A stretch of 64,000 nt of DNA from an uncultured Pelagibacteraceae bacterium. GTDB lineage: Bacteria > Pseudomonadota > Alphaproteobacteria > Pelagibacterales > Pelagibacteraceae. The stretch lies in the NCBI GenBank assembly GCA_902599495.1, contig CACKFY010000004.1:23970-87969 (forward strand), written 5' to 3'. Under the pieces are notes generated by a model. The model had not been told where the DNA came from, ran no database searches, and saw nothing but the letters and a program-made list of their open reading frames with translations. Positions 27,032 to 37,112 of the stretch are shown one piece after another (position 1 is the first letter of the stretch; each line of letters begins with the position of its first letter). The translations under genes were made by a program, and so were the position numbers.

Positions 27032-28444
27032 ATGGAAAAAAAAGCAAAAATTATAGCTACTATAGGACCATCCATAAGCTCATTAAGCACCCTAAGAAAG
27101 ATCATTGGTTTAGGTGTAGATGCTTTTAGAATTAATTTTAGTCATGATTTAACAAATATTAAAAAAATTATTCAGCAAATAAGAAGCTTAGAAAAGAAAA
27201 CATCAAAAAATGTATCTATTATAGGTGATTTGCAAGGAGTTAAAATCCGTATTGGAAGATTTAAGAAAAAAAATCAAGTTATCAAAAAAAATCAATTTTT
27301 TACTTTCGATTTAAAAAATAAACTTGGTGATAAAAACAGAGTAACATTGCCTTATCCAAAATTACTTAAAAAGATAAAAAAAAACCATATTATCCTAGTT
27401 GATGATGGAAAATATGCTTTTAAGGTAATAAAAAGAAATTCTTTATCAGTTATAACAAAAAATTTAAGTCAGGACTTTATTATAAGTGATATGAAAAGTG
27501 TTCATATTAAAAATCTATCAATACCTTTTAATAATTTTACTAAAAAAGATAAATTAGATATTAAACTAGCAAAAAAACTGGGTTGTGAATGGGTTGCTTT
27601 ATCTTATGTTGAAAATGCAAAACTAATTTATAAAGCGAAAAAATTATTGGGAAAAAAAATTGGTATAATTTCAAAAATTGAAAATAAATTAGCAATAAAA
27701 AATATTGAAGAAATTATTAAAGCTTCGGATGCGATTATGGTAGCAAGGGGAGATTTGGCCTTAGATATTGGCCATAGCGAAGTTCCAAAAATACAGTTGG
27801 GAATAATAAAAAAATGTAATAACTACTCTAAACCAGTCATAGTAGCTACACAGATGCTTGAAAGTATGATAAATAATTTTACAGCAACCAGAGCAGAAAT
27901 AAATGATATTGCTACTGCAATATTTCAGGGTGCTGATACAGTAATGCTGTCTGCTGAAACAGCAGTAGGCAAATATCCAGTGCAGGCAGTAAAAACAATG
28001 TTTAAAACAATTGTTTCAACGGAAGCATATAAAAAAGAACACATTGAAGATTTTAAGAGTTCTATTGAAGTTAAGAGGGATCCTATAAAATCAATTGTAT
28101 TATCTGTAAAAGATCTTGCTTACAACCCATCTGTAAAAGCAATAATTGCTTTTTCTAATTCTGGTACTACCGCAAAATTAGTATCAGCAGTAAGGCCTAG
28201 AGTTAAGATTATAACTATATCTCCAAATATAATAGTAAGTAGACAAATGTCTTTATTGTGGGGCGTTCGATCTATAAAAAGTAAAGATGCTAGTGGTTGG
28301 AAAGATATGATAAATATATCGCGGCAAATAATTAAAAAAGATAAATCTATTAAAAAAAATGATTTTGTGATTATCACTGCGGGTTTGCCTTTTGGTAATG
28401 CGACTATGACTAATATGATAAGACTCTATAAGGTTGGTTCATAA
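27032..28444 (+). CDS. pyk: Pyruvate kinase
   Basis: AKIIATIGPS, MVARGDLALDI, ATQMLESMI, MLSAETAVGKYP. Confidence 0.96.
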   Translation: MEKKAKIIATIGPSISSLSTLRKIIGLGVDAFRINFSHDLTNIKKIIQQIRSLEKKTSKNVSIIGDLQGVKIRIGRFKKKNQVIKKNQFFTFDLKNKLGDKNRVTLPYPKLLKKIKKNHIILVDDGKYAFKVIKRNSLSVITKNLSQDFIISDMKSVHIKNLSIPFNNFTKKDKLDIKLAKKLGCEWVALSYVENAKLIYKAKKLLGKKIGIISKIENKLAIKNIEEIIKASDAIMVARGDLALDIGHSEVPKIQLGIIKKCNNYSKPVIVATQMLESMINNFTATRAEINDIATAIFQGADTVMLSAETAVGKYPVQAVKTMFKTIVSTEAYKKEHIEDFKSSIEVKRDPIKSIVLSVKDLAYNPSVKAIIAFSNSGTTAKLVSAVRPRVKIITISPNIIVSRQMSLLWGVRSIKSKDASGWKDMINISRQIIKKDKSIKKNDFVIITAGLPFGNATMTNMIRLYKVGS

Positions 28445-28605
28445 TGGAAGAAAAATATTCTATTAATGAAATTTTAAATGCTGTAAGTGAGATAAATGAA
28501 GTTAAGGTCAATACCCAAATTAAATCGAAAAAAAGAGTCGATAATGACGATATACCCAAAAATACTCTTAAGTTAATTGAACAAGCAGAAAAATCAAAAG
28601 ACTAA
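28444..28605 (+). CDS. Small hypothetical protein (53 aa), translationally overlapping pyk; not in ORF track
   Basis: TAATG overlap with pyk stop; MEEKYSINEILNAVSEINEVKVNTQIKSKKRVDNDDIPKNTLKLIEQAEKSKD*; stop overlaps convergent gap stop. Confidence 0.75.
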   Translation: MEEKYSINEILNAVSEINEVKVNTQIKSKKRVDNDDIPKNTLKLIEQAEKSKD

Positions 28606-29606
28606 ATCAATCCTGCAATTTGAATTGAAGTATCACACATTCTGTTCGAAAAACCCCACTCATTGTCATACCAAGATAATACTCTACTAAACTTTCCCTT
28701 AATAACCTGTGTCTGTGTTAAATCAAAAATTGAACTGTGCGGATTATGATTAAAGTCTTTAGAAACCAAAGGAGCTGAATTTGTTGCTAATATTCCTTTT
28801 AGAGGTCCCTTAGCTGCTTTACTCATAGCATCATTAATGCTTTCAGAAGTTACTTCTTTATTTGGTACAAATGTAAGATCAATTAATGAAACATTTGGTG
28901 TTGGCACTCTTATTGCAGTTCCATCAAGTTTTCCTTTCAAACTTGGTAATACTAAACTCATAGCTTTAGCTGCTCCAGTAGAGGTTGGTATCATTGCATC
29001 ACCTGATGCTCTAGCTCTTCTCAAGTCTTTATGAAGTGTGTCTAATAATTTTTGATCTCCGGTATAACTATGAATAGTGGTCATATATCCGTATTCAATA
29101 CCAAAAGTATTTTCTAAAACCATAGCGACTGGTGCTAAACAGTTTGTAGTACAAGAGCCATTAGAAATTATATTATGTTCTTTTTTTAAATCTTTGCTGT
29201 TTACTCCTTGCACAACAGTAAAATCTACTTCCTTTGCTGGAGCAGAAATTATTACTTTTTTAGCGCCAGCCTCTATATGTTTTCCAGCTGATTTTTTATC
29301 TAAAAAGAGACCTGTGCATTCTAAAACTACATCTGCTCCAATTTTCCCCCAAGGCAATTTGGCTGGATCTCTTTCAGCAAAAACTTTGATGTTTTGATCT
29401 CCTATCTGGAAACCATCTTTGGTAGTTTTTACCTCATGGTTTAATGTTCCATGTGTACTGTCAAATTTTATCAGATGAGCGTTAGCTTCTATAGAACCAA
29501 GATCATTAATGCCTACTACTTGAATTTTTCCTTTATAATTTTCTAATAAAGCTCTTAAGATAAGCCGACCTATTCTACCAAAACCATTGATTCCTACTTT
29601 AACCAT
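28602..29606 (-). CDS. gap: Glyceraldehyde-3-phosphate dehydrogenase
   Basis: VGINGFGRIGRL, SNGSCTTNCLAP, SWYDNEWGFSNR. Confidence 0.97.
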   Translation of the reverse strand: MVKVGINGFGRIGRLILRALLENYKGKIQVVGINDLGSIEANAHLIKFDSTHGTLNHEVKTTKDGFQIGDQNIKVFAERDPAKLPWGKIGADVVLECTGLFLDKKSAGKHIEAGAKKVIISAPAKEVDFTVVQGVNSKDLKKEHNIISNGSCTTNCLAPVAMVLENTFGIEYGYMTTIHSYTGDQKLLDTLHKDLRRARASGDAMIPTSTGAAKAMSLVLPSLKGKLDGTAIRVPTPNVSLIDLTFVPNKEVTSESINDAMSKAAKGPLKGILATNSAPLVSKDFNHNPHSSIFDLTQTQVIKGKFSRVLSWYDNEWGFSNRMCDTSIQIAGLI

Positions 29607-29611
29607 AATTT

Positions 29612-29965
29612 TTATACATATTTAAATACAACAATAAAATATCCAACGCAAATAATTGATGCTATCCACAATAGACTACCAACAAGACCTAACCATGCTA
29701 AATGAATAAACGCACTGCCTAACAAAGATACAAATAGTCTATCACCTCTAGTTGTATCTAAACCTAAAATACCTTTTCTTGGAGAACCTCCAGGTACTTT
29801 TTTTTCCCAAATAAGCATTACCGTTATGCATAAGGCTATAAAAATGAAAAAAGCAGCCGTTTGCCAAGTCCAAGCCATCCATGAAAATAAATCAAAGTCA
29901 AAAAAACCTTTTTCTTTTGCTTTACCCACGTCGCCCCAAGTAGCTGCATATAATTTTGTAAACAT
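29612..29965 (-). CDS. glpU: DUF2160 membrane protein of glycerol ABC operon
   Basis: Small TM protein in GlpSTPQUV-type operon. Confidence 0.75.
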   Translation of the reverse strand: MFTKLYAATWGDVGKAKEKGFFDFDLFSWMAWTWQTAAFFIFIALCITVMLIWEKKVPGGSPRKGILGLDTTRGDRLFVSLLGSAFIHLAWLGLVGSLLWIASIICVGYFIVVFKYV

Positions 29966-30765
29966 TAAACCCTTCCCATCGCAAATCCTTTTGCAATATA
30001 ATTCTTAACAAAGTAAATTACAATTGCACCAGGAATTATTGTTAACGTTCCTGCTGCAGCTAATAAACCAAGTTCATATCCAGAGGTACTTGCAGTTCTA
30101 GTCATAGTAGCTGCTATTGGTTTTGCAGCAGTAGCTGTTAGTGTTTTGGCTAATAAAAGTTCAACCCAGGAGAACATAAAGCAGAAAAACATTGTTATAC
30201 CTATTCCAGCTGCAATAGTTGGAACAAATATTTTAAAGAAAAACCTTCCAAAAGAATACCCATCTACATAAGCTGTTTCATCTAATTCTTTAGGAACAGC
30301 AGACATAAATCCTTCTAATATCCAAACTGCAAGAGGTATATTAAACAGACAGTGAGACAGTGCTACGGCTATATGAGTATCAAACAAGTTTACAGATGAA
30401 TAAAACTGGAAAAATGGCAAAGCAAAAACTGCTGGTGGAGCCATTCTATTTGTTAATAACCAAAAAAATAAATGCTTGTCACCTAAAAATTTATATCTAG
30501 AAAATGCATAAGCTGCTGGTAAAGCTGCCGCAACAGAAATAACGGTGTTGAATACTGTATAGGTAATTGAGTTAATGTAACCCATATACCAGGTACTATC
30601 TGTAAAAATTTTTACATAATTTTCTGTTGTAAATTTTTGCGGCCATAACGAATAAGTATTTATTATTTCTGTTGTTGTTTTAAATGACATATTTATTAAC
30701 CAATAAATCGGTAGCATTAAAAAAATTATATATAATGTAGGAACTAACCATTTATATTTTTTCAT
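29965..30765 (-). CDS. glpQ: Glycerol ABC transporter permease
   Basis: MalG-type permease; operon order. Confidence 0.82.
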   Translation of the reverse strand: MKKYKWLVPTLYIIFLMLPIYWLINMSFKTTTEIINTYSLWPQKFTTENYVKIFTDSTWYMGYINSITYTVFNTVISVAAALPAAYAFSRYKFLGDKHLFFWLLTNRMAPPAVFALPFFQFYSSVNLFDTHIAVALSHCLFNIPLAVWILEGFMSAVPKELDETAYVDGYSFGRFFFKIFVPTIAAGIGITMFFCFMFSWVELLLAKTLTATAAKPIAATMTRTASTSGYELGLLAAAGTLTIIPGAIVIYFVKNYIAKGFAMGRV

Positions 30766-31628
30766 GACTGTGCCTCATTTTTCATCATTAAATTATAAAA
30801 TACCCAACAAACTAAAAGTACGATAAAGAAATATATTAATGACATTGCAGCTGCTGGTCCTAAATCAAATTGACCTAAAGCCATTTTAACTAAGTCAATA
30901 GATAAAAACGCTGTAGTATTTCCTGGCCCACCTCCTGTTAGTACAAATGGCTCAGTGTAAATCATAAAACTATCCATAAATCTTAATAAAATTGCTAAAG
31001 TTAAAACCTTTTTCATTTTTGGTAATTCAATATATCTGAAAGTTGCCCATCTACTAGCGCCATCTATTTCTGCAGCTTGATAGTACGCAGGCTGAATTGA
31101 GTTAAGACCTGCATAAGACAAAAGAACAACTAAGGATGTCCAATGCCAAACATCCATTAAAATTGTTGTGAACCATGCATCACCAGGTTGTTGGGTAAAA
31201 TTATAATCAAAACCCATTGCATTTAATGAATGACCGAGAAAACCAATATCTGGGAGTGCAAAGATATTCCACATTGCTCCAACAACATTCCAAGGAATTA
31301 GAAGCGGCATAGACATTAAAATCAAACAAACTGGTACACCCCATCCTTTTTTTGGCATTGTAAGTGCAATAGCAATTCCTAGAGGTATTTGGATTAGAAG
31401 TATTATAAAAGTAAAAGTAAATTGTCTTCCTAATGAAGCATGAAATCTTTCGGATAACAAGATTTGTTTAAACCACCTTGTGCCTTCCCAAGCAAATACA
31501 TTGTTTCCAAAAGTTTCTTGAAATGAATAATTGACGACTGTCATTAAGGGAATAGCTGCATTAAATGCAACAAGAACGAATACAGGAATTACAAAATACC
31601 AAGCTTTTTGATTAATAGTTTTATTCAT
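30762..31628 (-). CDS. glpP: Glycerol ABC transporter permease
   Basis: MalF-type permease, EIDGASRWATFRYIELPKM; operon order. Confidence 0.82.
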   Translation of the reverse strand: MNKTINQKAWYFVIPVFVLVAFNAAIPLMTVVNYSFQETFGNNVFAWEGTRWFKQILLSERFHASLGRQFTFTFIILLIQIPLGIAIALTMPKKGWGVPVCLILMSMPLLIPWNVVGAMWNIFALPDIGFLGHSLNAMGFDYNFTQQPGDAWFTTILMDVWHWTSLVVLLSYAGLNSIQPAYYQAAEIDGASRWATFRYIELPKMKKVLTLAILLRFMDSFMIYTEPFVLTGGGPGNTTAFLSIDLVKMALGQFDLGPAAAMSLIYFFIVLLVCWVFYNLMMKNEAQS

Positions 31629-32692
31629 TATTCTATAATCCAGTTATCTCCATAAACATAAGTATATTTTTGATTGAAAGTTATATGAGCACTTCCACTT
31701 GGAATTTCAGTAGAGGCGTTGGATAATATTTTAATATTACCCCCATTACATTCAGTATCAACAATTTTATGTCTACCAGTATTACTTACTCTTTTAATTT
31801 TAACTGGAATCCCATCTTTTGAAAAATTTATAAATTCAGGTCTAATACCTATTTGAGTTTTACTAAAATTTGATTTTTTTACAACTTTATGACTTTTTAT
31901 TTTTTGACCACTGAAATTTATTTCACCATTTTTTATTTCACAAGGAAGTATATTCATTCCAGGTGATCCAATAAAATGTCCGACAAAAGTATGTTTGGGT
32001 TTCTCAAATAATTCAACAGGTGTTCCAGTTTGAACAATTTGACCTTCATGCATGACTACAACCTGATCTGCAAATGTTAAGGCTTCAGTTTGATCATGTG
32101 TCACATAAATCATAGTACGATTAATTTTTTGATGTAACTCTTTTAATTTAGATCTTAAAACCCACTTTAAATGTGGGTCTATAACAGTTAACGGTTCATC
32201 AAACATAATTACGTTCACGTCTGATCTAACAAGTCCTCTACCTAATGAAATTTTTTGCTTACCATCAGCTGTTAAACCTGATGCTCTATTATTTAATGTA
32301 GATGTCAATTCAAGCATCTCAGCAATTTCTTTAACTTTTGATGCGACTTCTGAGTCTGAAAGACCTCTATTTTTTAATGGGAAAGCTAAATTATCATATA
32401 CAGACATGGTGTCATAAATGACTGGAAACTGAAATATTTGAGCAATATCTCTTTCAACGGGGTTAAGCGATGTCATATCTTTATCATCAAATAAAACACT
32501 GCCCTTTGTTGGTTTTAATAAGCCTGAAACAATATTTAATAAAGTTGTCTTGCCACAACCAGATGGACCTAATAATGCGTAAGCACCTCCGTCTTTCCAA
32601 TCAATATTAACATCTCTTAAAGCCCAATCAGAATCATTATTCTGTTTTTCTAGATAACTATGACTTAGATCTTTTAATGTAATTTTAGCCAT
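31628..32692 (-). CDS. glpT: Glycerol ABC transporter ATPase with non-canonical signature
   Basis: GPSGCGKTT; signature replaced by LTADGKQKISLGRGL; operon order. Confidence 0.82.
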   Translation of the reverse strand: MAKITLKDLSHSYLEKQNNDSDWALRDVNIDWKDGGAYALLGPSGCGKTTLLNIVSGLLKPTKGSVLFDDKDMTSLNPVERDIAQIFQFPVIYDTMSVYDNLAFPLKNRGLSDSEVASKVKEIAEMLELTSTLNNRASGLTADGKQKISLGRGLVRSDVNVIMFDEPLTVIDPHLKWVLRSKLKELHQKINRTMIYVTHDQTEALTFADQVVVMHEGQIVQTGTPVELFEKPKHTFVGHFIGSPGMNILPCEIKNGEINFSGQKIKSHKVVKKSNFSKTQIGIRPEFINFSKDGIPVKIKRVSNTGRHKIVDTECNGGNIKILSNASTEIPSGSAHITFNQKYTYVYGDNWIIE

Positions 32693-33749
32693 TGTTTACC
32701 AATCTGTTATTTTGATCAAAATATAAAAACTCATCCGTGTTCATATATAGTTTAGTATCTTCTCCAACATTTTTTTGCTGGGTGCCATTAGACAATGAAA
32801 CCCAGTTTAAATTTCCGTTAGTAAAGTGTATTAAGCTTTCTGATCCACTAAGTTCAGAAATTTGAACTTTGCCGTTAATCTCGACCGAATTATTTCCCTC
32901 TTTATAAGTAGTAATATTATGGGGTCTTATACCTATTTTATAAGTACCGTCTTTAATTTTTGCTGATGATTTCCATTGAACATTATTATCTGTAAATTTA
33001 CAATTATCTCCTCTTTTTGTGATTTCAGCTATATTCATTGGAGGATCACTAAAAACTTTAGCTGAAATTAAATTTTCAGGTTTATTATAAACCTCTAGAG
33101 TTTTACCATACTGGATAACTTTGCCTTCTAATAATGTTGCTGTATTTCCACCTATCATTAATGCATCTGATGGCTCTGTTGTTGCATAAACAACAATACA
33201 ATCTCTATCTTCAAATAATTTTGGCAGTTCTTCTCGTAACTCCTCTCTTAGTTTAAAATCTAAATTGGCCAAAGGCTCATCTAATAAAATTAAATCTGAG
33301 TCTTTTACTAATGCCCTTGCTAAAGCAGTTCTTTGTTGTTGTCCGCCTGATAATTCGTCAGGTTTTTTATTTAACATTGCTGATAATTTTAAAAGTTCAG
33401 CCACCTTTCCTACTCTTTGTTTGATCTCATCATCTTTCACTCCCGTTATTGCTAAGGGAGAAGCAATATTTTCATAAACCGTATAATTTGGATAATTAAT
33501 AAATTGCTGGTAAACCATAGAGCAATTTCTTTTTTGTACTTTCATACCTGTAACATTTTTTCCATCAAACCATATCTCACCTGAGGTTGGTTTATCCAAC
33601 CCTGCCATTATTTGCATTAAAGTTGTCTTCCCAGCTAGTGTGGAACCGAGCAGTACATTTATTGTATTTTTTTCTAATTTAAGACTTGTAGGATGAATAT
33701 GAGTGTCTATTCCAACTTTTTTTTCTACATTTTTTAATTCTAGACTCAT
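32685..33749 (-). CDS. glpS: Glycerol ABC transporter ATPase
   Basis: [24 protein letters not shown]; operon order. Confidence 0.82.
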   Translation of the reverse strand: MSLELKNVEKKVGIDTHIHPTSLKLEKNTINVLLGSTLAGKTTLMQIMAGLDKPTSGEIWFDGKNVTGMKVQKRNCSMVYQQFINYPNYTVYENIASPLAITGVKDDEIKQRVGKVAELLKLSAMLNKKPDELSGGQQQRTALARALVKDSDLILLDEPLANLDFKLREELREELPKLFEDRDCIVVYATTEPSDALMIGGNTATLLEGKVIQYGKTLEVYNKPENLISAKVFSDPPMNIAEITKRGDNCKFTDNNVQWKSSAKIKDGTYKIGIRPHNITTYKEGNNSVEINGKVQISELSGSESLIHFTNGNLNWVSLSNGTQQKNVGEDTKLYMNTDEFLYFDQNNRLVNNG

Positions 33750-33770
33750 AATTTAAAATTTAGTTTTAAA

Positions 33771-33797
33771 AAAAGGGGGCAGCTAGTGCCCCCTTTT
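33771..33797 (-). terminator. Stem-loop with T tract between glpV and glpS
   Basis: AAAAGGGGGC-N7-GCCCCCTTTT. Confidence 0.8.
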
Positions 33798-33817
33798 CAA
33801 TTTAGATTAACCTCTTA

Positions 33818-35533
33818 CTATTTCCAAGCTTTTGCGTATGGAACAGTTTTTCCTTGAGGTTTCTCATCACGTTTAGCTTTTGGTGAACCTTTCTTATTTA
33901 ACCAATAAGAAGCTTCTCTTGGTTTATTAAGTCTTGGTCCACATCCACCGTATGCATTGCTACCTTTGTCAGCAGCTTCCATACGAGACATAACTAAGTC
34001 CATCTCTTCTGCAAGACGATCCATAGCTTGTTGTGGAGTAAACGCACCTGAGTTTACATCTCCAATTTGTTGCCACCAGATTTGTGCTAGTTTCGGATAA
34101 TCCGGAACGTTTACACCTGTTGGTGACCAAATATTTCTGTTGTTTGATCTGTAGAACTCAACAAGTCCGCCTAAATCACCTGCTCTTTCTGTAAATGATT
34201 TATGATCGATTGAACTATCTCTTATAATAGTTAAACCAACGTGACTTTTCTTAAGGTCTACTGTTTTTGATACAACGAATTGAGCGTACAACCATGCAGC
34301 TTTTCTATTTTTAACTGGTGTAGACTTAAATAAAGTCCATGATCCAGCATCTTGATATCCAAGCTTCATGCCTTCTTCCCAATAAGGTCCTTTTGGTGAT
34401 GGACCCATTCTCCATAACGGCTTACCGTTAGCATCAACAACTTTATTGTTAGGATTTTTTCCTACTAAAGAAGCTGTGAACGCTGTGTACCAGAAAATTT
34501 GCTGAGCAACGTTTCCAGAAGATAGTGACGGTAAAGACTGATAGAAGTCCATAGCCGCAGCACCTGGAGGAGCGTAATTTCTTAACCACTCATCCCATTT
34601 TCTGATTGCGTATACAGCAGCAGGACCATTTGCAGCTCCTCCTCTTGTTACTGAAGCTCCAACAGGGTTACAAGAACCTTTTTCCATTCTTATTCCCCAC
34701 TCGTCCACTGGTATTCCATTAGGTTTTCCAACATCACCTGCTCCAGCCATTGATAACCACGCGTCAGTCATTCTCCAACCTAAGTCAGGAGCTCTTTTAC
34801 CGTAGTCCATGTGACCGTAAATTCTAACACCATCAATATTTTTCACATCTTCTGAGAAATATTTAGCGATGTCTTCATAAGCAGACCAATTTAATGGTAC
34901 ACCTAAATCGTATCCGTATTTGGCTTTAAAACCTTTTTTGATTTCAGGTCTGTCAAACCAATCTTTTCTAAACCAATAAAGGTTAGCAAATTGTTGGTCA
35001 GGCATTTGATATAAGTCGCCATCTGGACCTGTAGTAAACTGTTTACCAATGAAATCATCTAAGTCTAAAGTTGGTAAAGTAACATCTTTACCTTCTCCAG
35101 CCATCCATTTCGTTAGGTTTACAGCTTGTTGCATTCTAGCGTGAGTACCAATCAAATCTGAGTCATTGATATAAGCATCGTAAATACTTACGTTAGTTTG
35201 CATTTGAGTTTGTACAGCCATTACTACGTCACCTTCACCTAGTAACTGGTGATTAACTTTAATCCCAGTGATTTCCTCAAAAGCTTTTGTTAGAACTTTT
35301 GACTCATACTCGTGAGTAGGTATAGTTTCAGACAATACTTTGATAGACATTCCTTTGAATGGCTTCGCAGCATCTTGGAACCATTTTAGTTCTTTTATTC
35401 TTTCTTTTTCAGAAAGTGTTGAAAGACTAAACTCACCAGTAGCCCACTTCTTAATCGCGTCAGCGCTTGCAGAAGAAGCTAAAAGAGAAAGTGAAACAGC
35501 AACAGCTATTATAGTTTTCAATGTTTTAAACAT
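33818..35533 (-). CDS. glpV: Glycerol ABC transporter substrate-binding protein
   Basis: 571-aa SBP with signal peptide at head of glp operon. Confidence 0.82.
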   Translation of the reverse strand: MFKTLKTIIAVAVSLSLLASSASADAIKKWATGEFSLSTLSEKERIKELKWFQDAAKPFKGMSIKVLSETIPTHEYESKVLTKAFEEITGIKVNHQLLGEGDVVMAVQTQMQTNVSIYDAYINDSDLIGTHARMQQAVNLTKWMAGEGKDVTLPTLDLDDFIGKQFTTGPDGDLYQMPDQQFANLYWFRKDWFDRPEIKKGFKAKYGYDLGVPLNWSAYEDIAKYFSEDVKNIDGVRIYGHMDYGKRAPDLGWRMTDAWLSMAGAGDVGKPNGIPVDEWGIRMEKGSCNPVGASVTRGGAANGPAAVYAIRKWDEWLRNYAPPGAAAMDFYQSLPSLSSGNVAQQIFWYTAFTASLVGKNPNNKVVDANGKPLWRMGPSPKGPYWEEGMKLGYQDAGSWTLFKSTPVKNRKAAWLYAQFVVSKTVDLKKSHVGLTIIRDSSIDHKSFTERAGDLGGLVEFYRSNNRNIWSPTGVNVPDYPKLAQIWWQQIGDVNSGAFTPQQAMDRLAEEMDLVMSRMEAADKGSNAYGGCGPRLNKPREASYWLNKKGSPKAKRDEKPQGKTVPYAKAWK

Positions 35534-35630
35534 TAATTCCCCTCTGTTGTTTGTTAATTTATTAATTGAAACAAAATAGAACTTATTTGTACAGACTTAA
35601 TTCATAAAATTTATACAACTATAAATTGAT

Positions 35631-37112
35631 TTAATTAATGAGTGCTCTTTTAATAGCTTTTGACCAGCCTAATAGGAGTGTTTTTCTGTCGCTATTTTTC
35701 ATTTTAGGAGTAAATTTTTTCTCAAGACTCCAATTTTTAGAAATATCTTTTAAAGATTTATACACTCCAATTTTTAAGCCCGCCATAAATGCTGCGCCTA
35801 ATGCTGTAGTCTCATGAACCTTGGGTCTGTAAACTTTAACGTTCACTACATCAGATAAAAATTGAGAAAACCAATTATTCATAACCATTCCCCCATCTAC
35901 TTTAACCATTCTCGGCCTTAATCCATCATGTTTCATTGCTTCAAACAAATCATGCGTTTGATAGGCAACAGACTCTATTGTAGCTCTTACGATTTCTTTG
36001 GGACCTGTATCTCTTGTTAAACCACTTAAAACACCTCTGGATTGCTGGTTCCAATAAGGTGCGCCCATACCAGTAAATGCTGGAACTAAATATACATCCC
36101 TATTATCTTTCAAAGACTTTAAAATCTTTTCTGTTTCAAAAGCTTTTCTAAAAAATTTCATTCTATCTCTTAACCACTGAACGCCAGCCCCAGCAATAAA
36201 AATAGAACCTTCCATAGCATAAGTAGTTTTGCCATTAAGTCTGTAACCAATAGTAGTGAGTAATCTATTTTTAGAATAAATCTTTTTATAACCAGTATTT
36301 AACAAAACAAAAGCACCTGTCCCGTAAGTACTTTTTAATGAACCAGGTTCAAAACAACATTGGCCTATTGAAGCAGATTGTTGATCGCCAACAACTCCAG
36401 TTATAGGAATTGATACACCGGTAATTGATGAATGTGTACGCCCGTAATCATCAGCACAATTTTTTACCTCTGGAAGGATATGTTTTTTTATTTTTAAAAT
36501 TTTAAGGATAGTTTCGTCCCACTTGTTTGTAGAAATATTAAAAATCATAGTTCTACTTGCATTAGTTGCATCAGTTGCATGAACTTGTCCTTTTGTGAGC
36601 CTCCAAATTAAAAAGCTATCAATAGTACCGAAAAGAAGTTGTTTCTTATTCATTAGTTTTCTAGCTTGTGAAATATTATCTAAAATCCATTTGATTTTTG
36701 TACCTGAAAAATAAGAGTCAATTGGTAGGCCAGTTTTATTAAAAATAAGAGTTTCTTTATTTTGTTTTTTTAATTTTTTACAATATTCTGCTTGCCTACG
36801 ATCTTGCCAGACTATAGCTTTATAAACTGTTTTACCTGTTTTTTTATCCCATAATACTGTTGTCTCTCTTTGGTTAGTAATTCCAATTGCTAAAACTTTT
36901 CCATGTAATTTTTTAGCTTTTAAAATAACATCTCTTAAAACTTTTTTTGTGGTGTTCCAAATTTCTTCTGGGCTGTGCTCTACCCATCCACTTTTCGGAA
37001 AATACTGCGTAAATTCTTTTTGAGATGAAAACACTGGTTTACCTTTTAAATCAAAAAGTATTGCTCTATTTGAAGTGGTTCCAGCATCTATAGAAATAAT
37101 AAATTTTTTCAT
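35631..37112 (-). CDS. glpK: Glycerol kinase
   Basis: ISIDAGTTSNRAILFD, GAPYWNQQSRGVLSGLTRDT. Confidence 0.96.
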   Translation of the reverse strand: MKKFIISIDAGTTSNRAILFDLKGKPVFSSQKEFTQYFPKSGWVEHSPEEIWNTTKKVLRDVILKAKKLHGKVLAIGITNQRETTVLWDKKTGKTVYKAIVWQDRRQAEYCKKLKKQNKETLIFNKTGLPIDSYFSGTKIKWILDNISQARKLMNKKQLLFGTIDSFLIWRLTKGQVHATDATNASRTMIFNISTNKWDETILKILKIKKHILPEVKNCADDYGRTHSSITGVSIPITGVVGDQQSASIGQCCFEPGSLKSTYGTGAFVLLNTGYKKIYSKNRLLTTIGYRLNGKTTYAMEGSIFIAGAGVQWLRDRMKFFRKAFETEKILKSLKDNRDVYLVPAFTGMGAPYWNQQSRGVLSGLTRDTGPKEIVRATIESVAYQTHDLFEAMKHDGLRPRMVKVDGGMVMNNWFSQFLSDVVNVKVYRPKVHETTALGAAFMAGLKIGVYKSLKDISKNWSLEKKFTPKMKNSDRKTLLLGWSKAIKRALIN

